This document shows, in pieces, positions 22,582 to 30,537 of a stretch of 64,000 bases of DNA. Both the position numbers and the translations under genes were made by a program. The stretch lies in the NCBI GenBank assembly GCA_017437785.1, contig JAFRXH010000003.1, positions 1-64,000 on the forward strand. Reading direction: 5' to 3'. Positions within the stretch are counted from its first letter, which is position 1, and each line of letters opens with the position of its first letter. This DNA comes from Lachnospiraceae bacterium (GTDB taxonomy: Bacteria > Bacillota > Clostridia > Lachnospirales > Lachnospiraceae). The notes under the pieces were generated by a model, which was given only the letters and a program-made list of their open reading frames with translations, was not told the origin of the DNA and did no database searches.

Positions 22582-23488
22582 TGTAATATACCCCCTTTGA
22601 GATAGCTAACGAAGTGATTCCGACGAAGGCGATAACAACCACGAAGTAAATCCATGTCATGGCTGAAGCCGTGCCGTAATCCTGTTTCTGGACCATAACG
22701 GTCTGGATCTTATCAATAACCTGGTTATCGGAACGCATACAGAAGTCTACTACTGTGTACACCCAGTTTACCAGGAAAAGTGAACTGATCATGGGGAAGG
22801 TAACCTTCCAGAGACTTTCCCAAGCGGTACATCCCTCTATCTGAGCTGCCTCATACATACTTCCGGGTATGGTCTGCAGACCTGAAAGGAAGATGATGAT
22901 CTGGATACCGCTGGCAAGTGCAACATCGTAAATGTTATTGATAACTTCGAACACCTGCTCAAATGCCCTTCCGCCTATACCGGTGGTTCGCAGGATCGTC
23001 TGCAGTCCTGCTGTGATGCTCACCTCTGATGTGGTACTCTCAACGGTCTGCTGAAGCTGTGCGATCAGCTGGTTGTTGGATTCAAGTCCCAGCATAACAC
23101 CGGATGAAAGGATAACCGGCAGGAAGAAAACCGCACGCACCAGTGCTCGTCCCTGGAACTTCTGATTCAGTATCAGCGATACGAAGAAACTGAATACTAT
23201 GATAGCGCAGGAATAAACAACCATTCGCAATAACTCTTCGGTCAGAAGCCTTACATATTCGGGATCCGTACGGAAGGCAAAGTAGTAATTTGCCGTACCG
23301 GTATATGTCATCTTAAACAGTCCCGCACCCAGCTCAACAGACGTAAAGCTCATGTAAAGCGACTGCAGGAACGGCCTGAGCATAAAGATCAAAAAGCCCA
23401 GTATGAACGGCAGACAAAACAGATAACCGGCTCTAGCCTTCCTTTTTTCCAAACCGACAAGTCTTTTTTTCTTGTTCTTTTCTTCCAT
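22574..23488 (-). CDS. Carbohydrate ABC permease, MalF type
   Basis: A 304-residue permease with six predicted helices (first at about residues 20-40). The EAA loop is MYEAAQIEGCTAWESLWKVT. A long extracytoplasmic loop before helix 4 (around NNQLIAQLQQTVESTTSEVS) is larger than in most CUT1 permeases. The N-terminus is strongly basic. The start at 23488 has GAGAGG upstream and follows the DUF5696 gene by 34 bases. It pairs with the MalG-type protein, whose gene overlaps its end. Confidence 0.91.
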   Translation of the reverse strand: MEEKNKKKRLVGLEKRKARAGYLFCLPFILGFLIFMLRPFLQSLYMSFTSVELGAGLFKMTYTGTANYYFAFRTDPEYVRLLTEELLRMVVYSCAIIVFSFFVSLILNQKFQGRALVRAVFFLPVILSSGVMLGLESNNQLIAQLQQTVESTTSEVSITAGLQTILRTTGIGGRAFEQVFEVINNIYDVALASGIQIIIFLSGLQTIPGSMYEAAQIEGCTAWESLWKVTFPMISSLFLVNWVYTVVDFCMRSDNQVIDKIQTVMVQKQDYGTASAMTWIYFVVVIAFVGITSLAISKGVYYSD

Positions 23489-23522
23489 GTTTATAGCCTC
23501 TCTTTATCCAATATGCTGTTTC

Positions 23523-26201
23523 TCAGCGTACTACCACATAATCACGGGAAGGTATCGTTACACCGTCATCCGTTACAAAATCTTCGGTAAAGCTGTAATT
23601 CACATAAACCTTAGTACCGTCTGCATAGGTTGTGCAGCGTGCATAATCACCCAGTACTTCATGGTCTTTCATTTCCTGATTGAAGCAATGACCTACTTCG
23701 CGGTTATAACGTGTAGCCATATCAACCATTCTGTCTCTCCATGCTGCATATTCGCAGCCGTAGTACTCGGAGTAGAGGGTCTTCTGCAGTGCAAAGGAAC
23801 TTTCCTTCATGAAGGTGAAGTTGAGGCCGGCACCGTATTCCGCACAGCGCAGCAGCTCTTCCTGATCATCACCGCAGATATTGATAGGTGCGCCCGTATA
23901 ATCGATGTATCCGTGGATAGCTATCTGATAGAAAGGTACGGTGTAATCGATTATGGTGTACTCACTGCCCTTAAGGTCCATATTGGTTACAATATCTACA
24001 AAAGGTACTGCGTAATCATTACCCATGTTGATCATAACTTTCTTATCATCCATGGACTTGAGCAGTTCCATATTCTTCTGCTTAACATCCTCACGGCTGT
24101 GAGGTTCCTTACGGTAGAAATCGGAAGATATATCCATACCGATATCTTCGAAAGATACGCCGGTCTTGTACTTACCTGCAGCTGCTACCAGATTATCAGC
24201 CATCTTCATGGCAAGAGGAGTATGAAGCAGGTAGTAGCTCTTAAATCCTTCTCTTGCTGCATAGGTAACGTGGCTGTAATTGAAGATCTCAGCACGTTCC
24301 TTGGTAAGCATTCTGGCTGCATCCCTGTATGAGATAAATCCGTTGAAGATATTGCTTCGATGCTCATACTGGGTTATGCCGTTCAAGTAAAGATCCACTC
24401 CGTAACCTGATGCCGATGTGGATAAGTTGCTCAGATCCTTTGAAGATCCCAGTGCCGCTACAGGATTAACACTGGTAAGTATCTTCTGGTTAACACCTCC
24501 GTTGCACCATCCGCTGTACTTAACCGAAAGCTTTCCTATTGCCACGGAGTTCATATCCTTGATCAGCTCCTCTGCATCCTTAAAGGAAGTGAGCTTAAGC
24601 GGAAGCGATACGGGTACACCTAATACCTGCTGAACCTTATCTACCGCACCAAGGATCTCAACTGATACAGGAGCCTCGGTGTCGGAATTAAGGCTCATGT
24701 ATTCACCATAGGTCTTCTCCAGATAATCTCTGTAGGAATATGCCATATCGACATAATCGGTAGAATCAAGGAAGCGGTAACGCTGTACTATCTTCTCTCC
24801 GGCAGGCAGATCCGATTTAAAGGAATATACCGCTGAACTCGACATATTGGAGATATCAAATTCCTGCTTGGAGCAGATGGTATAATCAACATCCACAAAG
24901 TTGTAATCGTTCTGCTTTCCGCTTACGAATGCCTTAACAGATCCGTATGAGGAACCATCCTCAAGTATACATATGAATGAGCCGTTATCACCTGATGAAT
25001 GTCCGAATACATTAAAGTATGATCTGGTATTATGGATCACATATTTACGGCGCATTACGTAATCCCAGCCATACATATTTGCGTAATAGTTGTTCTGTGC
25101 AACCTTGCCGTTATTGTACTCGATGATACCGCCGCCGCCTTCGGGTACCAGCATGAATCCTTCATCGTTCTTGCTGCCGGCTCCGAAGTAAGGAAGGGGA
25201 GTAAGCAGAGTGATAGGAGCCTTGGGATCATACTCAAGTGAATCAAAAGGTATCTCTACCACCATATCATCTCCCTCAAGACGGAAGTCCATCTCTACGT
25301 TGAAAAGCTCGTTTTCTTCATCCGATGAGGACTGATCCAGTTCCTTATCAGCTTCATACTCTTCGTAAGTATATCCTGCTTTCTCCAAAGCGGTTTCGAT
25401 CTGCTGCTTACGATCTTCTCTGGCATTTGCCTTGAGCACGTATATAGGATCGGTAGCAAGTATAGGATACTGCTCTAAGAGTGCATCCTTATCATCACCC
25501 TTCTTAAGCTTGTTGATATCGTACTTTTTGTACATATCTTTGACCATGGAAGCATCGTTCTTTTCCATCTGCTCTCGATATGCATCAAGCTCTGCAACAC
25601 GCTTAACCTTCGGGATCACATACTCTCTTTCCACCTTACCGATGGTGTAGAATACCTTAACGGTATCGCCTTCCTGCTTTATCTCATATATAGAGTTATC
25701 AACACTGAATGCCTTGGTATCATAGATCGTCTCCAGACCTGTCTTGATGGTATAAGTAAGGAGAAGGTTAGACATCATGCGGTTCTTTTCTTCGGACAGT
25801 GCCCTTGAATCGCTTTCAGCATCTTCGATATATGATGACCATACCTTGCCGGTTGATTTCTTTGTTATGGTAAAATGAGTGGTGAGGGGATCCATTGTAA
25901 AGATCAGGTCATCATTTTCCATTACTACCGGCTCTTCTCCGCCTTCGTAACCATGCGGCTGTATCTTAACGACTTCAGCCGTAGGATTTACAAAGTGGAT
26001 TATGAGGAAAATACCCAGACCGAGCAGTGCACAGAAGCATACAGGTACGATCAGACTCTTAAAAAAGTCACGTATAGCATTCCTGCGTTCCGTATTGGTC
26101 TCGCCCCTGGGTCTTCTCCTGGCGATCTTAGGCGCCTTTACAGGCTTTTCTGCCTTTTCCTTTACCGGCTTATCTTTTTTGATCTTGTTATCTTCGCTCA
26201 T
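23523..26201 (-). CDS. DUF5696 domain protein, membrane-anchored
   Basis: An 892-residue protein. The first 45 residues are Lys/Pro/Arg-rich and cytoplasmic; one membrane helix at about 47-70 puts the rest outside. The large outer part has beta-rich segments (KSTGKVWSSYIED, VPEGGGGIIEYNNGK) and a probable TIM-barrel-like C-terminal half (VKYSGWCNGG, FEDIGMDISSDFY). This matches the DUF5696 family found with sugar ABC importers in Clostridia and Paenibacillus. The second half recalls a glycoside-hydrolase fold, but no activity is established. The gene lies between the Yip1 gene and the second permease pair. A role in holding or trimming oligosaccharides at the transporter is inference. Confidence 0.82.
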   Translation of the reverse strand: MSEDNKIKKDKPVKEKAEKPVKAPKIARRRPRGETNTERRNAIRDFFKSLIVPVCFCALLGLGIFLIIHFVNPTAEVVKIQPHGYEGGEEPVVMENDDLIFTMDPLTTHFTITKKSTGKVWSSYIEDAESDSRALSEEKNRMMSNLLLTYTIKTGLETIYDTKAFSVDNSIYEIKQEGDTVKVFYTIGKVEREYVIPKVKRVAELDAYREQMEKNDASMVKDMYKKYDINKLKKGDDKDALLEQYPILATDPIYVLKANAREDRKQQIETALEKAGYTYEEYEADKELDQSSSDEENELFNVEMDFRLEGDDMVVEIPFDSLEYDPKAPITLLTPLPYFGAGSKNDEGFMLVPEGGGGIIEYNNGKVAQNNYYANMYGWDYVMRRKYVIHNTRSYFNVFGHSSGDNGSFICILEDGSSYGSVKAFVSGKQNDYNFVDVDYTICSKQEFDISNMSSSAVYSFKSDLPAGEKIVQRYRFLDSTDYVDMAYSYRDYLEKTYGEYMSLNSDTEAPVSVEILGAVDKVQQVLGVPVSLPLKLTSFKDAEELIKDMNSVAIGKLSVKYSGWCNGGVNQKILTSVNPVAALGSSKDLSNLSTSASGYGVDLYLNGITQYEHRSNIFNGFISYRDAARMLTKERAEIFNYSHVTYAAREGFKSYYLLHTPLAMKMADNLVAAAGKYKTGVSFEDIGMDISSDFYRKEPHSREDVKQKNMELLKSMDDKKVMINMGNDYAVPFVDIVTNMDLKGSEYTIIDYTVPFYQIAIHGYIDYTGAPINICGDDQEELLRCAEYGAGLNFTFMKESSFALQKTLYSEYYGCEYAAWRDRMVDMATRYNREVGHCFNQEMKDHEVLGDYARCTTYADGTKVYVNYSFTEDFVTDDGVTIPSRDYVVVR

Positions 26202-26244
26202 GGCAACTCCTATCCTTATATGATCTTTCCTTAGTCTTTAGCCG

Positions 26245-26940
26245 TCACATTCGGAACATCAATTCTCGTCCTATTGATATGAAGTACGATACACCCTGGG
26301 TGACCATACTGAAGAATATCATCAGCAGGAAGATCATTACCAGCACTGCCGCCAGTGATGCGATCGTAAACAGCAGGGTCTTGGCTGCAGAATAAGCATG
26401 TATCTGTCCCATACCGCACACTATCAGGATCAGGCACCATACCAGTGACAACACACTGAGGACTGAATAGAACTGGCCTTCCTCTATCGTTACGAAGTTA
26501 CTGATGATCATAAGGGGAAGCTGGATAACCGGATACGGGAGCATACCGTAGCAGGTACCCATATACACATCACCCAGACGTCCTTTACCATCAAACAAAG
26601 TGGTCAGCGCCCAGTTACCCACAACCCAGAGAGACAGCGGGAATAATATACTGGCTATATACAGGAAGACATTTACATCCTCCCAGTACACATTCAGGAA
26701 CAAAAAGCTGGTGTACTTCAGCTTGATGATACGCGTAAAGATAGCCAGAATGAGTATAGTGTTTGCGGCTGCATAGCTGCCCCTGTGCTCATGGGTCAGC
26801 TTCCAAAAACCGTCCAGGGGATGCGTTAAGCAGTAGAAAGCGAATTTCATCGTCTTTCCCCAATGCTGCAACCACGCGGCACGCCTCATTCTCTTTTCTT
26901 CTTTACTCTCTGCTTTCTGATAGCTTCTGGATCTGGCCAT
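26245..26940 (-). CDS. Yip1-domain membrane protein
   Basis: A 231-residue polytopic protein. A basic N-terminus (about 25 residues) leads to a helix-rich region with DGFWKLTHEHRGSY, then five membrane helices: about 57-73, 87-110, 128-150, 158-178 and 185-215. The pattern, with GxCYGMLPYPVIQLPL, fits bacterial Yip1 proteins, which recur beside DUF5696 and NHL proteins in such sugar-import operons. The function is unknown; it may help assemble or position the importer. It is 47 bases downstream of the NHL-protein gene. Confidence 0.8.
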   Translation of the reverse strand: MARSRSYQKAESKEEKRMRRAAWLQHWGKTMKFAFYCLTHPLDGFWKLTHEHRGSYAAANTILILAIFTRIIKLKYTSFLFLNVYWEDVNVFLYIASILFPLSLWVVGNWALTTLFDGKGRLGDVYMGTCYGMLPYPVIQLPLMIISNFVTIEEGQFYSVLSVLSLVWCLILIVCGMGQIHAYSAAKTLLFTIASLAAVLVMIFLLMIFFSMVTQGVSYFISIGRELMFRM

Positions 26941-26987
26941 TATCGTCCACCCTTTTCATACATGATTTTTGCTATTGATTTATCGTC

Positions 26988-28496
26988 TCAGCGTCTCAAT
27001 TTGAATATATCCGCATTATCAATCTCTTCCTTCAAGGAAAATACCTTGCCTATAGCCATGGGTACTATAGCCAATACAGCGATCAATACCAGAATGGTCA
27101 CTATATGTTCACGTATCCACTGCTTACGGTACTGTGCAAATGCTCTGGAATAGTTCTCATCATCATACTTGACTTCAAAGTATTCCATTGATTCCTTGTA
27201 CTGCTTTTTGCTCAGAAGATTACGTCCGATACCGATATATGCCAGCTCATAGTTACCGTTGAGCATCTTTACCTGCTCCCAGCAGGCCTGTGACTCATCA
27301 TATTCACCTACATCGAAGTGAGCCATCGCATCGTAGATCAGCTGACCGTAATGTGTAGGGATAAAGAGTGTTATGGTTCCGTCAAGCTGGTCAAGTACCA
27401 TCAGGTCGTTGTCCATATGCTCGATGGATACCGCTTTACGGAAGTAACCAGCCTGGTTACCGTTTCCGCCGAAGGCGTATACCATACGTCCCTGATCATC
27501 GTAACCGAAGAGTCTGCCTCGGTTCTGATCCAGACATATATAGATGTCGTTGTCGAGAACGGTTACATCCTTGAAGTAGGAAGGTCCGGTGATACCGCCG
27601 GCACCGCCCATGTACAGATCACCGTAAACGGGATATTCGCCGTTACGAACCAGGATGTCGTTACCCATAAGGTTCAGCTTACGTACTGCATCTACGGTCT
27701 CATCCTTTAAGTCCTCCTCATCAAGACCGCCGGCTACTGCGTAGATAAATCCTTCCTTGTCGATGTAGACATTGTCATACTCGGTAGGAACAAAGGAAAC
27801 CATCTGTGCACGCTGTTCCTGGGATGCGAATCTCTTCCAGAGATAATCCATAAAGTTATAGGATACTCGGGTAGCTCCCACGAAACCTGAGAACACACCG
27901 TCTTCCTCGAATTTGAGCAGACCCTTGTTGATACCGGTGGATTCACAGTAGATACGTCCTGCTGTATCGACAACGATCTTGTCAGGTCTGAAGGTCATCT
28001 CGGAATCGATAGCCTGATCGGAAGGTCTCGTAAACTGCATCTTGAAATTCAGATCCTTATCAACGCGCAGTACTCTGTTATTCTCACGGTCTGCTATGAA
28101 CATATCTCCGTCATCATCAACCGCTATATCGGAAGGACCGTTGAAAGTAGAGGGCTCTGCACCTTTGATCTCGGTGATCTCCCTGACCATCCTGAAGGAA
28201 TCGGATCCTGTACGCTCAAGTTCCAGGATACGGTTATTTCCGGTATCACAGAGATATACGATATTTCCCTTCACGAAAAGAGATTCGGGAGCCTTCAGAT
28301 TCCTGTCGATCCCCAGTGCGCTGTAATCGAAAACCTGCGCAACAGTATAAGCATCGGGACTCTCCTGCACATCACCCCAATAATCGTATGTATATGTGTA
28401 ATTGTCCTCTCCTGCTTTAACCGTAGCAATACTTGAAAATCCTACTCCCAGCATCACGGCTACAGTTGTCACGATCCTTGCGATCTTTCTTTTCAT
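26988..28496 (-). CDS. Secreted NHL beta-propeller protein with C-terminal membrane anchor
   Basis: A 502-residue protein. The signal peptide is residues 1 to about 28 (cut after VKA). Residues about 60-380 hold NHL-type repeats: GNIVYLCDTGNNRILEL, GDMFIADRENNRVLRV, GRIYCESTGINKGLL and DNDIYICLDQNRGRLFGY. A helical, TPR-like part follows (about 395-455, YDESQACWEQVK and YKESMEYFEVKY). A hydrophobic segment near 463-483 anchors it, leaving a short basic tail inside. It may scaffold the importer or bind ligand outside. It is part of the conserved importer cluster, not a stand-alone enzyme as far as the motifs show. Confidence 0.82.
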   Translation of the reverse strand: MKRKIARIVTTVAVMLGVGFSSIATVKAGEDNYTYTYDYWGDVQESPDAYTVAQVFDYSALGIDRNLKAPESLFVKGNIVYLCDTGNNRILELERTGSDSFRMVREITEIKGAEPSTFNGPSDIAVDDDGDMFIADRENNRVLRVDKDLNFKMQFTRPSDQAIDSEMTFRPDKIVVDTAGRIYCESTGINKGLLKFEEDGVFSGFVGATRVSYNFMDYLWKRFASQEQRAQMVSFVPTEYDNVYIDKEGFIYAVAGGLDEEDLKDETVDAVRKLNLMGNDILVRNGEYPVYGDLYMGGAGGITGPSYFKDVTVLDNDIYICLDQNRGRLFGYDDQGRMVYAFGGNGNQAGYFRKAVSIEHMDNDLMVLDQLDGTITLFIPTHYGQLIYDAMAHFDVGEYDESQACWEQVKMLNGNYELAYIGIGRNLLSKKQYKESMEYFEVKYDDENYSRAFAQYRKQWIREHIVTILVLIAVLAIVPMAIGKVFSLKEEIDNADIFKLRR

Positions 28497-28526
28497 GCTC
28501 TACCTCCGGTCATTCATAAGATATTT

Positions 28527-28544
28527 GCTTCGCTCAGAATGACA
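28527..28544. repeat. Dispersed CTTCGCTCAGAATGACA repeat, partial copy
   Basis: GCTTCGCTCAGAATGACA lies in the 51-base gap between the NHL gene and the upstream permease gene. It is a half copy of the repeat at 2164-2193 and would be transcribed inside the operon. Confidence 0.55.
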
Positions 28545-28547
28545 AAT

Positions 28548-29453
28548 TTACTCTTTAATACCTGAACTTGCCATTGTCTCAAGGATCTGACTCTCTGAGA
28601 AAACGAAGATCAGGATGGGTACTATCATGGTAACAACCAGCACAGCTGCACCCTGTCCGGTTCTGGCGATACCGCCGGCCTGGATCTGCTGGAGTGCGAA
28701 TACCATGGGTTTCTTTTCCTCGGAATAGATGTACATGGATGCTCTGTTGTTCCACAGTGCCTGTACCTGGAAGATGATCAGGGTCATCCATGCAGGCTTA
28801 ACGTTAGGCATAACTATGGTTGAGAAAACCGTCCACTCATTTGCACCGTCGATCTTTGCTGCCTCGATCAGTGCGGTAGGAAGACCTTCCATAAACTGCT
28901 TCATAAGGAAGAGTCCGATAGGCGCTGCCAGAGCGGGGATTATTATTGCCCAGTAAGTATCAACCCAGCCCAGCTTACTGATTATGATGTAGTTAGGTAT
29001 AGCACAAACATACCAGTTGAACATCATAGCGGTGGTGACGATCTTGAAGAAGCCCTGCCCACCGGGGAAATCGTACTTTGCAAGCACGAATGCTGCCATG
29101 GATGCAATGAAAAGATGTCCTGCGGTACCGACAAATGTGATGAACACGGTATTGAACAGGTATCTGGAGAAAGTAACCCAGCCCTTACCCATGGTCACGA
29201 AGAGGTCAGCGAAGTTGTTCAGTGTAGGACGCCTTGCAAATACCCTGGGCGGGAACATGAACAGCTCATCCAGAGGCTTAAGAGCCGCCTCAACCGCATA
29301 GATCAGCGGGAATGCCATTATCAATGCGACCAGCGCCAGGAAGATATACAGGGCAATATCACCACTTATGGATCTGTTTGCCTTTCTCCTCTTGATCAGC
29401 GGTTTCTTATAAGGCTTTTCCTCAATTACTTTCATTTTTTTGTTTTTGCTCAT
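28548..29453 (-). CDS. Carbohydrate ABC permease, MalG type (second pair)
   Basis: A 301-residue permease with six helices. The EAA loop is LIEAAKIDGANEWTVFSTI and the C-terminus ends ETMASSGIKE, as in CUT1 MalG-type subunits. A Lys/Arg-rich N-terminus of about 28 residues precedes helix 1. It follows the MalF-type gene by 53 bases. This pair lies directly after the large binding-protein gene, which is its likely partner. As with the other pair, no ATPase is encoded nearby. Confidence 0.92.
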   Translation of the reverse strand: MSKNKKMKVIEEKPYKKPLIKRRKANRSISGDIALYIFLALVALIMAFPLIYAVEAALKPLDELFMFPPRVFARRPTLNNFADLFVTMGKGWVTFSRYLFNTVFITFVGTAGHLFIASMAAFVLAKYDFPGGQGFFKIVTTAMMFNWYVCAIPNYIIISKLGWVDTYWAIIIPALAAPIGLFLMKQFMEGLPTALIEAAKIDGANEWTVFSTIVMPNVKPAWMTLIIFQVQALWNNRASMYIYSEEKKPMVFALQQIQAGGIARTGQGAAVLVVTMIVPILIFVFSESQILETMASSGIKE

Positions 29454-29506
29454 AATTGATCCTTACTCCTAAAGAATTTTCAGAACATTCTTATCATTGT
29501 CCGTTA

Positions 29507-30508
29507 TCAGGTACCTACTCTTCTCAGTAATGCCTGTATTGCCTTGTTGCAAAGTATCATCATCAGGAAGAGGATGGCTGCGATGGCGCAGGCATAACCC
29601 ATTTCAAATCTCTGCTGACCGTAGTCGATAAGGTGGGCAACTATGGTACGTGCCGCATAGTCCGTACTGGGGAAACCGCACAGCTGCATGGTAACGTCTG
29701 CCACACCGAAGGAAGTGGTGATGGTCATAACGGCACCGAACATAAGCATGGGCTTCATGGAAGGAAGGGTGATGTACCACAGCTCCTGCCAGCGGTTACG
29801 CACACCGTCGATAGCACCTGCCTCAAAGAGGGATGTATCAACGCCCTGCAGACCGGCAACGAATGAAAGGAATCCGGTACCAAGGCTCATCCAGAGGATA
29901 ACGACCATACATATCGGAAGCATGTATCTGGGATCCACGAACCACAATATGGGGTTATCGATAATACCAAGGTTCATAAGGAATGCATTTGCATATCCGT
30001 AAGCATCACCGCGGAAGAACACGGAGAAGATGACGAAGCAGTTACCTGCGATCGAAGGTGCGTAGAATATGATGACCGCTATACTTCGTATCCATCTGGG
30101 AAGCTCGTTGATCATCCATGCAAAGACGAACGACATTATGTATCCCAGAGGTCCGGTCACCAGAGCTATGATGAGGGTGTTCTTCACACCTATTAGGAAG
30201 ATATCATCCTCAAGTAAAAGGCTCATGTAGTTACTGAGTCCGATAAAACGAGGGGGCTGCAGTATGTTATAATACGTAAAGCTGAAAAATATTGACGCTA
30301 CTACCGGGAATAAGTAGAAAAGCGTGAATATTATAGCATAGGGCGCAAGGAAAAGATAACAGTTCTTGTTAACCTTTGCCTTTCTCCATGCCACCTTAAG
30401 CTTGTGCTTACGAAGTATGAAATACTTCTGTAAGTAAGTCTCATTCCCCGACAAAACAGGCATCTGTACGATCGGGCTATTGTTTTCTTTTGCCTTATCC
30501 TTTGCCAT
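29507..30508 (-). CDS. Carbohydrate ABC permease, MalF type (second pair)
   Basis: A 333-residue permease. A 45-residue cytoplasmic leader is followed by six helices, with the first at about 51-75. The EAA loop is LFEAGAIDGVRNRWQELWYI. Length and layout match CUT1 MalF-type subunits. It begins 29 bases after the stop of the 979-residue binding protein and is followed by its MalG-type partner. It probably imports xylo- or arabinoxylo-oligosaccharides, judged from the xylanase gene at the head of the operon. Confidence 0.92.
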   Translation of the reverse strand: MAKDKAKENNSPIVQMPVLSGNETYLQKYFILRKHKLKVAWRKAKVNKNCYLFLAPYAIIFTLFYLFPVVASIFFSFTYYNILQPPRFIGLSNYMSLLLEDDIFLIGVKNTLIIALVTGPLGYIMSFVFAWMINELPRWIRSIAVIIFYAPSIAGNCFVIFSVFFRGDAYGYANAFLMNLGIIDNPILWFVDPRYMLPICMVVILWMSLGTGFLSFVAGLQGVDTSLFEAGAIDGVRNRWQELWYITLPSMKPMLMFGAVMTITTSFGVADVTMQLCGFPSTDYAARTIVAHLIDYGQQRFEMGYACAIAAILFLMMILCNKAIQALLRRVGT

Positions 30509-30537
30509 TTCTCTACCTCTTTATTCTACGTATTGGA

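Noticed and set aside
23472..24332. Plus-strand open frame opposite the DUF5696 gene
   Set aside because: Shadow of the real gene; Cys/Ile/His-rich without recognisable motifs.
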